Positions 11,098 to 22,765 of a stretch of DNA of 64,000 nucleotides are shown in pieces. Made by a program: the position numbers and the translations under genes. Below the pieces are notes generated by a model. It saw only the letters and a list, made by a program, of their open reading frames with translations. It searched no databases and was not told the DNA's origin. Each line of letters begins with the position of its first letter. Within the stretch, counting starts at the first letter, position 1. This DNA comes from Actinostola sp. cb2023 (lineage: Eukaryota; Cnidaria; Anthozoa; Actiniaria; Actinostolidae), in assembly GCA_033675265.1 (NCBI GenBank), contig JAUJYZ010001230.1, positions 1 to 64,000 on the forward strand, read 5' to 3'.

Positions 11098-12048
11098 GAT
11101 TATTATTGCTTGGTTTCAATCAGCTGTTAAAACTCCTTGAATCTCATTATTTGCCTTCAAATGACGGGCAAACACTGCCCTCCATGTGCTATCAAGCAGA
11201 GAGTATTCTATTGAAAAGGTGCAATTCAGCTGTTGAAAATACCTCACTAGAACGGAAACGACCTCTAATGAAATCAAGCAATTGCAGGGGCATATTATTG
11301 GAGGGTCATATTATTGGAGGGGCTTACATTTGGAGGGACATAACTTGCAATTCGAAGGTGCAAATAAGAATACAAGTCATAACAAGTGAAATTCAACCTC
11401 TTTGAGCGGCACCGACAGGATATATAGAACACAGCACTATGAAGCCTTTGCTGACTAATAGTGAATCCTAGCTTTTTTGACACTGAATAATAAAACCAAT
11501 CATAATTTGTTGTCAGTTGAAATCTCCATCACAAACACAATTAGATAGATAGATAGATAACTTTCAAAAGGTAACATTGAATTTCACACCGACAAATTAT
11601 GTGCTCCCACTAGAAATCAAACTTTAAGAACAACTGTACACACACTGAACAACTAAGAACACAAAGAAACAAAAGAGTGTGTGTCGAATAGTGTGTACCG
11701 GTGTAGTTAGTACTGCCCAGGTTTATTTGGAATCATTCTAATTTACAGAAATACTTTACGGCTTCTAGGGCCGGATTCACTTCGTAAGGCCTGGGAATGT
11801 TTTCTCATTTAATATTCTTGTAGCCTTTTCATATTTGTAACTTTCTAAAAGTCATTGGTCACATATAATCTACTTCGAGGGTTTTCACTATAGTTTCACT
11901 CTTTTCTTCACTGTATCTGAACTTTGCTGCCATTATATTTATAGTAATTTTCGCTATATTAAAAATGTATTTATTTCTTCTGGTACTCAAAGGAACTCAA
12001 AGTAATTATTAAACACTTAATGACTGGTCCCGAAAGAAACAGTTAATT
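10435..12048. other. Non-coding spacer with simple repeats
   Basis: Contains a ~28-bp poly-G tract (about 11068-11096), a small ATATTATTGGAGGG repeat (about 11293-11335), a (GATA)n run near 11544-11560, and a stretch (about 11600-11770) repeated in diverged form at about 25850-26200. No gene seen. Confidence 0.5.
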
Positions 12049-13071
12049 ACTCGGGCCCTTCCGAAGGAAGCCCGAGTTAGAAAATACACTTTCTTTTTTC
12101 TTTTTTCTTTTTCTTTTTTTCAGGTGATGGAATGAAGAAAAAATGCGAAGAATGCGATGTATTTGATCCTATCGAGTTTCAAGATTTCTCATCATAGATC
12201 TTCAAGCTATTAAGTTCAGGATTGTAGTTAATCATTCCACGATGAAGCTAAGGCGCGTTTGCTTTTGTTATAAATGAAACGACATCTTTCAGAGTGGGCC
12301 CACACGAATAGCCGTATGCTTTTGTCTGTGAAATGAGCCTGTTTAAAGCCCGTGTTTTATCGGCTGTTCTATAACGCCTTTCCACGAACTCGAACTCATA
12401 TCCAAAAATGAATTGAGACAAAGGCGATCGAGCAAGTTCAATGTTCGAAAATCCGTGTTCTTTTCAGTAAGATGACAGTTGTAAAGTGATCCTTATCTGA
12501 GTCATACATCTATTACGCGACCTAATTTTAGAACCGTTGATTTAAAACCGAATTTCCACGCTCAAAACAGGTCAGTGAACGGCAAAAATACAATCGAAAT
12601 CAAAACGTCCTTAGATTTTAGGGATCTATTACAGAAGAAGACGCTCAATAACGAGGGAGACTTGTGTCTGACTCATAGATAAAGATCTCCGCGGACTCTT
12701 GTTATAATTAAACTCACGACCAACGCCGTACAACGGTCATGTATAACTCCATCTATTGACAGAAAGCTATATGTACAGAAGTCATGCAAACAGTCGAGCC
12801 AGTCGAGTTATTTTCAGTAACTCATGATGGATGTTTATTTTATTCCACGTTTGAAAAATTCAGAAGGAAAAGGAATCGTACTTCAAAACTACATCAAAGC
12901 ATTTAAGGCAAGTAAGGTCAATGTTCGTAAATCGAGATCGTATAGCCCTTCATCTGGCAGACAAATAGTCTCCCTCGTCACGCAACTGTCAGTCATTGTC
13001 AGGTCTCTCCTCACGCAACTGACATTGTCCTTTTCATAAGCCCGAGTGTACGCTCATTGAGCGTCTTGTTT
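12049..13071 (+). mobile_element. Non-autonomous Helentron-like element
   Basis: The 5' end has a short inverted pair ACTCGGGC (12049-12056)...GCCCGAGT (12070-12077). The 3' end has GCCCGAGT (13040-13047), then a hairpin ACGCTC-ATT-GAGCGT (13050-13064), then CTTGTTT. The same asymmetric layout recurs at 61196-63466, and a lone 3' end lies at 44850-44875. Asymmetric terminal repeats with a 3' hairpin are what is described for Helentrons (Helitron2). No Rep/helicase sequence is present and the 1-kb body has no recognisable coding sequence. Confidence 0.62.
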
Positions 13072-13423
13072 GATTTGTTTTCCGAGAATCTCAATGTTTC
13101 CCAAGATGAAGCGGTGAGATTCGAGGGAAACAAAATGATCTGTTTTCCCGAGGGAACAGTCATTAAGTGTTTTGTTATAACCCCATAGTCAAACACTGAA
13201 AAAAATTGTTGTTAACGTAACAACGGCGCTACAAGTTTTCCATCGACTTTGACCTGATCACGTGCGTTTATTCCTCTCTCACGCTTCGATCACGTCGACT
13301 TATTGCCCGATTTTACGCCCGCCACGTGACGTGCTCTCGACCAACGAGAAAACGAGTTTGACTATGGAGATATAACAATATTTGTTGTAAACCGCTAACT
13401 CGCCTAGAATAGTTGTGATACTA
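13072..13423. other. Spacer with a short palindrome
   Basis: Holds the palindrome GTTGTTAACGTAACAAC near 13208 and CACGTG-type words near 13259 and 13322. No gene seen. Confidence 0.35.
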
Positions 13424-13467
13424 CAGTCATTTGCAAAAATTCTGGGCGCCACGATATGTAAATATAT

Positions 13468-13643
13468 CGGGTGCATTATGGGTAATTAAATAATCGAAAA
13501 TTCCCTTTAAAGCAAGTTAACGCCAGCAAAGTTGGTAGAAATATTTAGTATAATGTTTATTTTAGTCTTACGTTTGTATTTTGCTTCATTTAATAAGTTA
13601 GGAAACTCAAAATAGTATTATTTAATTACCCATAATGCACCCG
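13468..13643. mobile_element. MITE inserted in the left TIR of the mariner-like element
   Basis: Inverted repeats CGGGTGCATTATGGGTAATT (13468 onward) and the complement ending at 13643, flanked by ATATAT on both sides. The right TIR of the host element lacks this segment, which shows it is an insertion. Confidence 0.75.
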
Positions 13644-13829
13644 ATATATTGATATAGTAATATATTCTCACTAGGGAAATCCGCACACAGGGCCAAGGGT
13701 GTGGTTATTAAGATATGGGAGCAATCGGCCCGAGGCTTAGAGAGCGGTAGTCTCAAGATCGATGGTATATATGCAGTATGGGTGTCATCGCTGCGGGGAG
13801 GAGGGTGGGGAGTTTTCATTCTTTCTTCC

Positions 13830-14001
13830 CGTCTTTTGGAAAAAGAGCTAAACTAGAATAAATATATGAAAGTAGGCGTATTTATAGGGAGCAGTGCACA
13901 CTAGGTGATGTAATATATCTCGTGGACCACGCTTGGAATGTGGGAATGTGTAATAACCGAGATGTTTGGCTTTGTGTTTGGATTTACCGCAGTGAGAATA
14001 T
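13830..14001 (+). repeat. 172-bp direct repeat, copy 1
   Basis: Matches 18086-18257 over 172 bp without indels and with only a few substitutions (for example ATATATG versus ATCTATG). It begins CGTCTTTTGG and ends GAGAATAT. No primer-binding site or polypurine tract was found, so an LTR interpretation is not supported. Confidence 0.88.
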
Positions 14002-14375
14002 GAGGGAAAGGAGAATAACCCCCAAGCGAAGCAGCCCCGAAATACCCCGTCCAGGGACAGAGTAATGAAGGGTATTAGACAACTCCATCGAGGCGGCTTA
14101 GCAAGGGAGAACAGGGACAGTAATCGGAGAAGCGAGCACATGTCACTAACGATGCACATAATATTTCTAAACCTGAATCGAGTCGAACTATGGCCAAAAA
14201 TTAGGGCTATCACAAAGACCAAACTTGTACTAGCTAGCGAAACTATAGAACCGTAATGGTTGTCTAGGATAGAATGGAGTCGATAGTCAGTGCTGCTTCT
14301 GATATGACAACGGCTTCAGCACTATAAACTGGAGCAGACATGTGCACGTAGGCTTCCAGACCGCAAGATTGTTTT

Positions 14376-14516
14376 AATAATTTCAGCGAGGTCACTAATT
14401 CCTGTCGCTGTACTGTGCCAAGATTACCTCATCATTTCAGCGAGGTCACCCCTGTCGCTGTACTGTGCCAAAAATACCTAATAATTTCAGCGAGGTTACC
14501 CCTGTCGCTGTAAAAA
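14376..14516 (+). repeat. ~60-bp tandem repeat, about 2.5 units
   Basis: Units share TTTCAGCGAGGT...CCCTGTCGCTGTA. GCGAG and TCGCT in each unit can pair as a small stem. Confidence 0.7.
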
Positions 14517-14884
14517 TACCACGAAATTAGCCCGTGGCGTTCAGCTAGACAATTCAATCCAGCTACCACCAAACAACACTAGCTGGTATCTGTGCCAGGC
14601 CCGAGGCCCAACTTAAGATAAATTTGGCTGAGCACCGAGTTCAGCTATCGCGAAACATCACACTAACGCACCTGGGGCCTGTTTCTCGAAAGCCCCGTAA
14701 ACATTTCGGGCCCGAAAAGACATCCCAGAAATCGGCGACACTTACTTTACAAAGCTGTTCTTTTGACATGTTTTTAATATGAACAAACTTTCCCTTCATG
14801 CAAAGTTTCATGTCTGTAAACTACTTTGTTTTGAAGATATAGGTTTTTAAAGAAGCCCTTTTCGGGCCCGATAAGGTTTCCGGG

Positions 14885-15335
14885 CTTTCGAGAAACGGGC
14901 CCCTGAACCCAGTTCACATCTGGCTGAGCATCGACTGCCAGCTTTTCGCCAAACACACCTCAGTACCGGCACCTGAACCCCGTTCAGTATCTGTGCATGG
15001 CCCAAGAGGCCCAAACTAAATAAATTTGGCTGAGCACCGACTGCCAGCTTTTCGCCAAACATACATACCGGCACCTGAACCCAGTTCAGTATCTGTGCCT
15101 GGCCCGAGAGGCCCAAAGTAAAAAAAAATTGGATGAGCACCGACTGCCAGCTATACGCCAAACACACCTACCGGTACCTGAATCCAATTCAGTATCTGTA
15201 CCCGGCCCGAGAGGCCCAAACTAAATAAATTTGGCTGCGTACCGACTGCCAGCTATACGCCAAACACACCTACCGGCACCTGAACACAGTTCAGTATCTG
15301 TGCCCGGCCCGGCGAAGCCCAAACTAAATAAATTT
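14885..15335 (+). repeat. ~100-bp tandem repeat, about 4.5 units
   Basis: Units share CCGGCACCTGAACCC, CCCGAGAGGCCCAAA and GAGCACCGACTGCCAGC. Starts of CCGG(C/T)ACCTGAA near 14967, 15069, 15171 and 15271 give the period. Degenerate related sequence extends left to about 14560. Confidence 0.78.
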
Positions 15336-15339
15336 TGCT

Positions 15340-17800
15340 GAGCGACTACACACGTCGCTGAACTTCGCTAAATAGATAAATTCAAAAACTAATAATTTGA
15401 GCGAGTAGACACGTCGCTACTGAACTTCTCCAAATAGATAAATTCAAAAACGAATAATTTGGGTGACTACACACGTTACTGAACTTAGCCAAACAATCCA
15501 ATTATAAGAAACTAGAATTGAGCGACTACACACGTCGCTGGACCTCGCCAAACAACTAACTATGATAAATTAATACTTTGAGCGACTACACACGTCGCTA
15601 AACTTCGCCAAATAGATAAATTCAAAAACTAATACTTTGAGCGACTACACACGTATCGCTAAACTTCGCCAACCAGCTAGATCAATTCAAAAACTCATAC
15701 TTTGAACGACTACACACGTCGCTAAACTTCGCCAACTAGATAAATTCAAAAACTCATAATTTGAGCGACTACACACGTCGCTAATCTTCGCCAAATAGAT
15801 CAATTCAAAAAATAATAATTTGAGCGACTACACACGTCGCTAAACTCCGCCAACTAGATAAATTCAAAAACTCATAATTTGAGCGACTACACAAGTCGCT
15901 AAACTTCGCCAACTAGATAAATTCAAAAACTAATAATTTGAGCGACTACACACGTCGCTAAACTCCGCCAACTAGATAAATTCAAAAACTAATAATTTGA
16001 GCGACTACACACGTCGCTAAACTTCGCCAACTAGATAAATTCAAAAACTCATAATTTGAGCGACTACACACGTCGCTAATCTTCGCCAAATAGATCAATT
16101 CAAAAAATAATAATTTGAGCGACTACACACGTCGCTAAACTTCGCCAACTAGATAAATTCAAAAAACTCATAATTTGAGCGACTACACACGTCGCTACTG
16201 AACTTCGCCAAATAGATAAATTCAAAAAATAATAATTTGAGCGACTACACACGTCGCTAAACTTCGCCAAACTATCCAATTATAAAAACTCATAATTTGA
16301 GCGACTACACACGTCGCTAAACCTCGCCAACTAGATAAATTATGAAAAACTCATACTTTGAGCGACTACACACGTCGCTAAACTTCGCCAACAAATAGAT
16401 AAATTCAAAAACTAATAATTTGAGCGACTACACACGTCGCTAAACTTCGCAACCAACTAGATAAATTCAAAACTAATAATTTGAGCGACTACACACGTCG
16501 CTAAACTCCGCCAACTAGATAAATTCAAAAACTCATAATTTGAGCGACTACACACGTCGCTAAACTTCGCCAACTAGATCAATTCAAAAACTAATAATTT
16601 GAGCGACTACACACGTCGCTAATCTCGCCAAATAGATAAATTCAAAAAATAATAATTTGAGCGACTACACACGTCGCTAAACTTCGCCAACTAGATAAAT
16701 TCAAAAAACTAATAATTTGAGCGACTACACACGTCGCTAAACTTCGCAAACTAGATAAATTCAAAAACTAATAATTTGAGCGACTACACACGTACTAAAC
16801 TTAGCCAACTAGATAAATTCAAAAACTCATAATTTGAGCGACTACACACGTCGCTAATCTTCGCCAAATAGATCAATTCAAAAAATAATAATTTGAGCGA
16901 CTACACACGTCGCTAAACTTCGCCAACTAGATAAATTCAAAAACTCATAATTTGAGCGACTACACACGTCGCTAAACTTCGCCAAACTAGATAAATTCAA
17001 AAACTAATAATTTGAGCGACTACACACGTCGCTAAACTTCGCCAACTAGATAAATTCAAAAACTAATAATTTGAGCGACTACACACGTCGCTAAATCTTC
17101 GCCAAATAGATAAATTCAAAAACTAATAATTTGAGCGACTACACACGTCGCTAAACTTCGCCAACTAGATAAATTCAAAAACTCATAATTTGAGCGACTA
17201 CACACGTCGCTAAACTTCGCCAACTAGATAAATTCAAAAACTAATAATTTGAGCGACTACAGACGTCGCTAAACTTCGCCAACTAGATAAATTCAAAAAC
17301 TAATAATTTGAGCGACTACACACGTCGCTAAACTTCGCCAACTAGATAAATTCAAAAACTAATAATTTGAGCGACTACACACGTCGCTAAACTTCGCCAA
17401 CTAGATAAATTCAAAAACTCATAATTTGAGCGACTACACACGTCGCTAAACTCCGCCAACTAGATAAATTCAAAAACTCATAATTTGAGCGACTACACAC
17501 GTCGCTAAACTTCGCCAACTAGATAAATTCAAAAACTCATAATTTGAGCGACTACACACGTCGCTAAACTTCGCCAACTAGATAAATTAAAAAACTATAA
17601 TTTGAGCGACTACACACGTCGCTAAACTTAGCCAAATCCAATCCAAATATAAGAAACTATATAATTGAGCGACTACACACGTCGCTGCCGGACCTCGCCA
17701 AACAACTAACTATGATAAACCAATACTTTGAGCGACTACACACGTCGCTAAACTTCGTCAACTAGATAAATTCAAAGACTAATAATTTGAGCGGTCCAAA
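15340..17800 (+). repeat. ~60-bp satellite with GCGAC...GTCGC hairpin, about 40 units
   Basis: Unit core TTTGAGCGACTACACACGTC continuing to GCTAAACTTCGCCAACTAGATAAATTC-type sequence. Each unit carries the dyad GCGAC-(N7)-GTCGC. Edge units (15340-15720 and 17590-17780) are the most diverged, as expected of an array homogenised from its centre. No open frame. Confidence 0.93.
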
Positions 17801-18085
17801 CAAGATATACTACCGTAAAACGAGTACTTGGCAACTACATGGTTGACAAAGGACGGCGAGAAGTGAATCAGTATATTGCGGAAGGTAAAAGGTTCGACGT
17901 GATTCTGAACCAGAATATTAAAACTGACGTGAACAGCGCACTCCGCAGTAGAAGAACTAACCAAGATATAATAGACTGCAGTGGATACTGCATACACAGC
18001 GAAGAGGTTTGACCTTCGACGGAATCCAGAAGCGGTAGGCGCAGCGATGATCTCTGTGACTCAAAAGTTTTCGTTCGCATCTGTA
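17801..18085. other. Unique sequence between satellite and 172-bp repeat
   Basis: Non-repetitive and without a convincing coding sequence: two short minus-strand frames show no recognisable protein. Confidence 0.35.
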
Positions 18086-18257
18086 CGTCTTTTGGAAAAA
18101 GAGCTAAACTAGAATAAATCTATGAAAGTAGGCGTATTTATAGGGAGCAGTGCACACTAGGTGATGTAATATATCTCGTGGACCACGCTTGGAATGTGGG
18201 AATGTGTAATAACCGAGAATTTTGGCTTTGTGTTTGGATTTACCGCAGTGAGAATAT
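18086..18257 (+). repeat. 172-bp direct repeat, copy 2
   Basis: Second copy of 13830-14001. It abuts the right TIR of the mariner-like element, so this is the ancestral subterminal position and copy 1 is the likely duplicate. Confidence 0.85.
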
Positions 18258-18297
18258 TGATATATCGTGGCGGCCAGAATTTTTGCAAATCACTGTA

Positions 18298-20029
18298 TTT
18301 GCGGGTTAGTAGGTGATTGTTTCTTATTTCATTTTGTGTAGCTTATTCTTGAATAAATCTTGTTCTATCTTTTGACTAGCTATCAATATACTTTGTACAT
18401 TGAGGTCATATGTCTATACTTGAGCACTTTACCAAGGTACAAATCAGAAAACCAAGGTTAACCCGGCGCTCAAGAAACAATGAGTTTTATGGCCATGTTT
18501 ACACTTGGTGGCTTACTGAAGTAAACGAGTTACCGAACCTTTCTAGAAATTAGAAAACTATTGTTTGTTGAGCGGTTAACTTTAATATTTTTCTGATTTG
18601 TTCTTGGTAAAGTCGGTGCTCAAGAGTAAACACGGCCGTCTTTTATGATTTCTACCAAGGTTCGGTAACTCGTTTCCTTCATGAGTAAACCACCAAGTGC
18701 CGGTAACACTGCCTAAGATATCTTAACAATGTACAAGTAAATCTAAAGTTTATTGTTTAATTTTCAACGAGAATTGTTAGGATCCCCTGGATTCTTTGTA
18801 TGACACAGAATTTTCGTTTGCGGCTGTTTTCATACATGTTTAGCAATTCTTTCATTTCATCGAATTTAGCTTAATTTTAAGTTTGTGTTCTATTTCCAGT
18901 TTTCAAACCTTTGCTAGTTGTAGATTAAATATTAACTATTTCCACCGGCTTTTGACATGTGAACTAAGATATCTGACAAGCTAACGATGTAGTATAATTC
19001 AATAAATACTTACCTATTTTCCTATTTTTCAAGCATAGGAATATCCCCCAAAACAGGCACAATTGTGCGACTTTCATGTTGTTGCTCTGTTATAGTCACC
19101 AAACGTTACTGAGAGAGAACTGCCTTGAAATTAACAGTTTCACTAACTATTCACTGGTGTACAAATATCGCCTGCTGTTAAAGAAAATAAACTGATCAGT
19201 GTAAAAACAGAAAGTAATAGAGATAGAAAAACACTGCAGACGTCATAGCGTGCGCTTATTTTAAGTATACAATGCCTAAAATAAACTCAAACATACCGCT
19301 GCATTGTCGTATGAGTGGATAATTAAAGCTACGTACGGTGCCGTCTGCAGTGTCGTGCTGTCTTGAAAGAGTAATTGATTGAATGAGATACATCCACACG
19401 CTTTGTGATTGGTCCAGAAAGGAAGCCATTTGAGTGTCACTCCTACACTCAAATAACACTTTCCAGAAATATATTGGTCATGCTTTTAAATATTACTAAT
19501 TATTACTTCTTACGTTATTATTAATTTCCATTCTTCAGTTTTGTTTTTCCATTGTCTTCTTTACTCACTATAATGAAGAAAGCCAACGACCCATTTTACC
19601 CCGCAGTAATTGTAAGTCCCAAGTTCCAGACATGGTACAAAGCTCTGCAGCCTTTAGGAGAAAACACTTTGGGGAAATTTTTCGGATATCCATCATTCAC
19701 AGAGGCTGCGAATATCCAAGGAAAGTTAACAAACCACTCAGCATGGCGCATGATGAGTAACGACTCTCCGCCATGAAAACGTAAACCATCTCGACTTCGC
19801 TCAGCTTTCAGGCCACAGGAATTAAAAATTGACAGCTACTCAGAGGCTTCTGAAGAGCAGCTGAAAAGCATGTCGCTCAGCTCACGCTGACTAAACATAT
19901 CACGTTTGTAAACTACCAGCTACCGACAACATCAAATATCAGCCAGAAAAAGCTGGTCGGAGTTCTTCACAGTTTGGCTCAGGGTTTTTCTCCGGTGCAG
20001 TCGACCTTACTAATTGTATAATGTTAACG
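18298..20029. other. Spacer, with a MITE at about 18498-18638
   Basis: 18498-18638 has opposed ends GGCCATGTTTACACTTG and AAGAGTAAACACGGCC, with ACTCGTTT/AAACGAGT words around it. The same GGCCGTGTTTACACTTG family appears at 25918 and 26890. The rest (19000-20029) shows no gene or repeat that I can support. Confidence 0.5.
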
Positions 20030-20031
20030 TG

Positions 20032-20688
20032 CACTGTAATTTCAAAAGAGCCGATTTAACCCCAAAAATGGGGTCGTTTCGGTGAGTAAAATATGGTACC
20101 AATTTTAAGAGCTAAAATAGCCCTATTTTCAAAGGGCTGATTTGACTCCATTTTTGTGGTCTGATTTGGCCCCAGTTTTTGGGCCAAAACGATCTTTATA
20201 TGAGCTGATTTGGAAAATAATGGGGCTGAAATGAAATATGGATGAGCTCCTCTTTTTGGGGCTGATTTGGCACTACATCTGGGGCCAAAATGATGTGAAT
20301 GAGCTATTCCAGCTCTAAAATGGGGCTGTTTCGATGAGGATAATATGGTACCAATTTTAACATTTTGACATCGATGGTGCTAATTTTACAATGGGGCTGA
20401 AACAGCTCTTCATTTCGAATCGGCCCCTGCGAAGTTGTTTGGACCTCTAGAGGGTCATTTTAGAGAAAATGGGGCCATTTTGACATCGATGGTGCTAATT
20501 TTACAATGGGGCTGAAACAGCTCTTCACTTCAAATCGGCCCAGTAACGGGGTCAAAATAGTATTCGAGAGGGTCATTTTAGCCCTTTCTGACCAAAATAG
20601 CACCTCAGGAACTGAATTGGCTAGCTCTTTAGTTTTTGGGGCCGATTCGCCTTTTGGGGGTTGAAATGGCTCTTTTGAAATTACAGTG
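20032..20688. mobile_element. CACTA (EnSpm)-like non-autonomous element
   Basis: Ends CACTGTAATTTCAAAAGAGC (20032 onward) and the exact complement ending at 20688, flanked by TG (20030-20031 and 20689-20690). A paralogous copy of the flanks at about 26208-26260 reads straight through without the element, proving the insertion. CACTG ends and a 2-3 bp duplication fit the CACTA superfamily. The body consists of many diverged copies of GGGGCTGATTTG / GGGGCTGAAA-type motifs in both orientations, like the subterminal repeats of CACTA elements. Confidence 0.82.
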
Positions 20689-21013
20689 TGGGCAACAAAG
20701 AGTTGAAAACTTCCGTTTCACAAGAAAAATAAAATTCATCATTGGATCTGATTCTGATGGAGTGATCAAGAGAACAATTATTCTCGTTTCCTCTGTTTCT
20801 TTTGTCTCTATAAATCACGACGTAACGTGCACGTAAATAGTACGGTTTATCCTTGAAATGTAAATAATTTAAACGTACACTGAGAAGAGATTTCCATACA
20901 TCATTTTTTAGATTGTTTTTTTTTGCGGGGACATTTTTCTAATTTATTTGCAGAAGTAAATGATAAACAACTTAAGAGATCATATTTACAAATATGAGAT
21001 AAAACTAAAATTC

Positions 21014-21741
21014 ACTGGCAAGGGGGGTATCTCCGATTTTCTTTTAATTCCGCACAGTGTTAGCCTATTATATATCTAAATTCGCTGTGCAGTTAGTTTC
21101 GAAAAATATTTTTTAATTTTCGAGAAATTCGTCATAAACGAAGTCCTCTTGAAATCGACTCGAAACACGTCAGAATTAGAGACACATTTAACGAGCTCGG
21201 AAATAAGGAAAATAACAGTACTGCTCTTAAAAACCATACGACCTTCTTTCTCACTGTCTAAATACTAGATTGCGTGATTTTGAGGTGAATTGCGTTATGT
21301 ATCATGAGCGAATTATTTTTTTTGGCGAGGCATACATTTTAACTCGCCGAAAGTATCTATTCAACAAAGCTAATTTTCACCAGGCGATAAACCTTCAAAT
21401 CTTTCTGGCCTGCTCTTGTGAACTCTATGGATGATCATCTTTTCATATATGTAAACATTTCCTTGGGCAAATAATGTAGCGATTAGCTATAGCTGCCGAA
21501 AGTTGGTGAAAATGTGTTATTTACTTGACCTTTACAGGTCAATATCTCATAGCAAGTGTAGTATGAAAATACCTATCTGATCTTATCTTCAATCACTAGT
21601 TTTGGCGAATAAAATACACCAAAATCAAATCACTATGAAGCTCTTACCTCAATGATACGGATATGGACTTGAGAAACGTCAGTTTTATTGTAATCCCATG
21701 GTCTTCCTTTTCGACTGTCTATTTATAACTTTCGATGAATG
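21014..21741 (+). repeat. Left ~727-bp inverted repeat
   Basis: Pairs with 24874-25599 at high identity. Flanks AAATTC (left) and AAATTTC (right) could be a target duplication of a nested element, but this is not firm. Confidence 0.88.
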
Positions 21742-22765
21742 TTCAAAATGTCAAAAGTTTGACCGTATTTTTAGCGTACCTTCCCATTCCTCTTCTGATA
21801 CGGTAAATGCGTATAGGTTCAATAGGCCCATTTGTTTTTACGTTACTTTGTTCTTGAATTGTAGCTGTACTGTCGCAATTCTTCATTGATTAGAACTAGA
21901 CAAACAAACGTAACTTATGCAAATTACTGCAATAGGGATGATTGACAGAGCGAGAAGGCTTCCTTGAAATTTTAAGTTAGGGAAATTTATCAGATTGATA
22001 TCAGTATTAATATATTTAAATTGAAGAAAAGTAAGATAGATACCTAGCAAAAAGAGTAAAAGTCGAAGACTATATAATTTAAAACAATTTCTTTTTTAAT
22101 TCTGAAAAAATGGAGCTGCAAAAATGATACATAACTCCCGTCCCCACCTACCTGGGGTGTTTTGGTCACCTTACAATAAATACATTTAAAATCAGTTCAT
22201 TATTGAAGCTTGCTGTTCGTTCAAATCTCTTGTTGGTGGCCGTCAGTGTAGTTTCGATCCAAAAGACAAAAAGCGACAAACTCAGATAATATCTTTACTT
22301 TCCACGAAGGATATTTCCAGGCATAAGTCTACTCTGACCTTTTCAGGTCCACAAAATGAAATTGATCTCATTCTTTGTCGGACATTTTTATTCACCGAGC
22401 CAGCTCATCTAAATTCCATGACAATATGTCCGTATCATCGAGCTTCACTTGGAATAGGATGGACGCGAGGATCCAGCACAAGGTATAGAGTTCCCCAAAC
22501 CATTTCTGGTCATGACAAAAGCAAGGCAAGCACCTGGCCAAAGAGTGATCGAGGACTTGGAAAGGAAGAATCTTGGATCATATTACATCGTACTGGTTTG
22601 TTTGTACCAGTAGGTTCAGGTGCGTTCAATGACATGCAGCTTCAGTTGTTGTTTACGGGATGATATTTATAGAGGAGAGTCCAAAACAAATGTCAGATCA
22701 GTCAATAAGTGATCACATGAGCAAACTAACTTTGGTGGTAAGTTTATTTTACAATCATACAGTTG

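Larger units (their letters stand above)
13424..18295. mobile_element. Tc1/mariner-like TIR element filled with satellite arrays
   Basis: The ends CAGTCATTTGCAAAAATTCT (from 13424) and the reverse complement at 18275-18295 are flanked by TA on both sides (13422-13423 and 18296-18297). The inverted similarity continues inward for roughly 70-100 bp, interrupted on the left by a small MITE. TA target sites and CAGT ends suggest Tc1/mariner-type mobilisation. There is no transposase; the interior is dominated by tandem repeats and a 172-bp direct duplication. Confidence 0.7.

Noticed and set aside
15340..17800. CRISPR-like array (regular ~60-bp period with a short dyad)
   Set aside because: The whole unit repeats, with no unique spacers, in a eukaryotic context without cas genes; it is a satellite.
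13830..18257. LTR pair of a TRIM-like retrotransposon
   Set aside because: No primer-binding site after copy 1, no polypurine tract before copy 2, and copy 2 abuts the TIR of the surrounding element.
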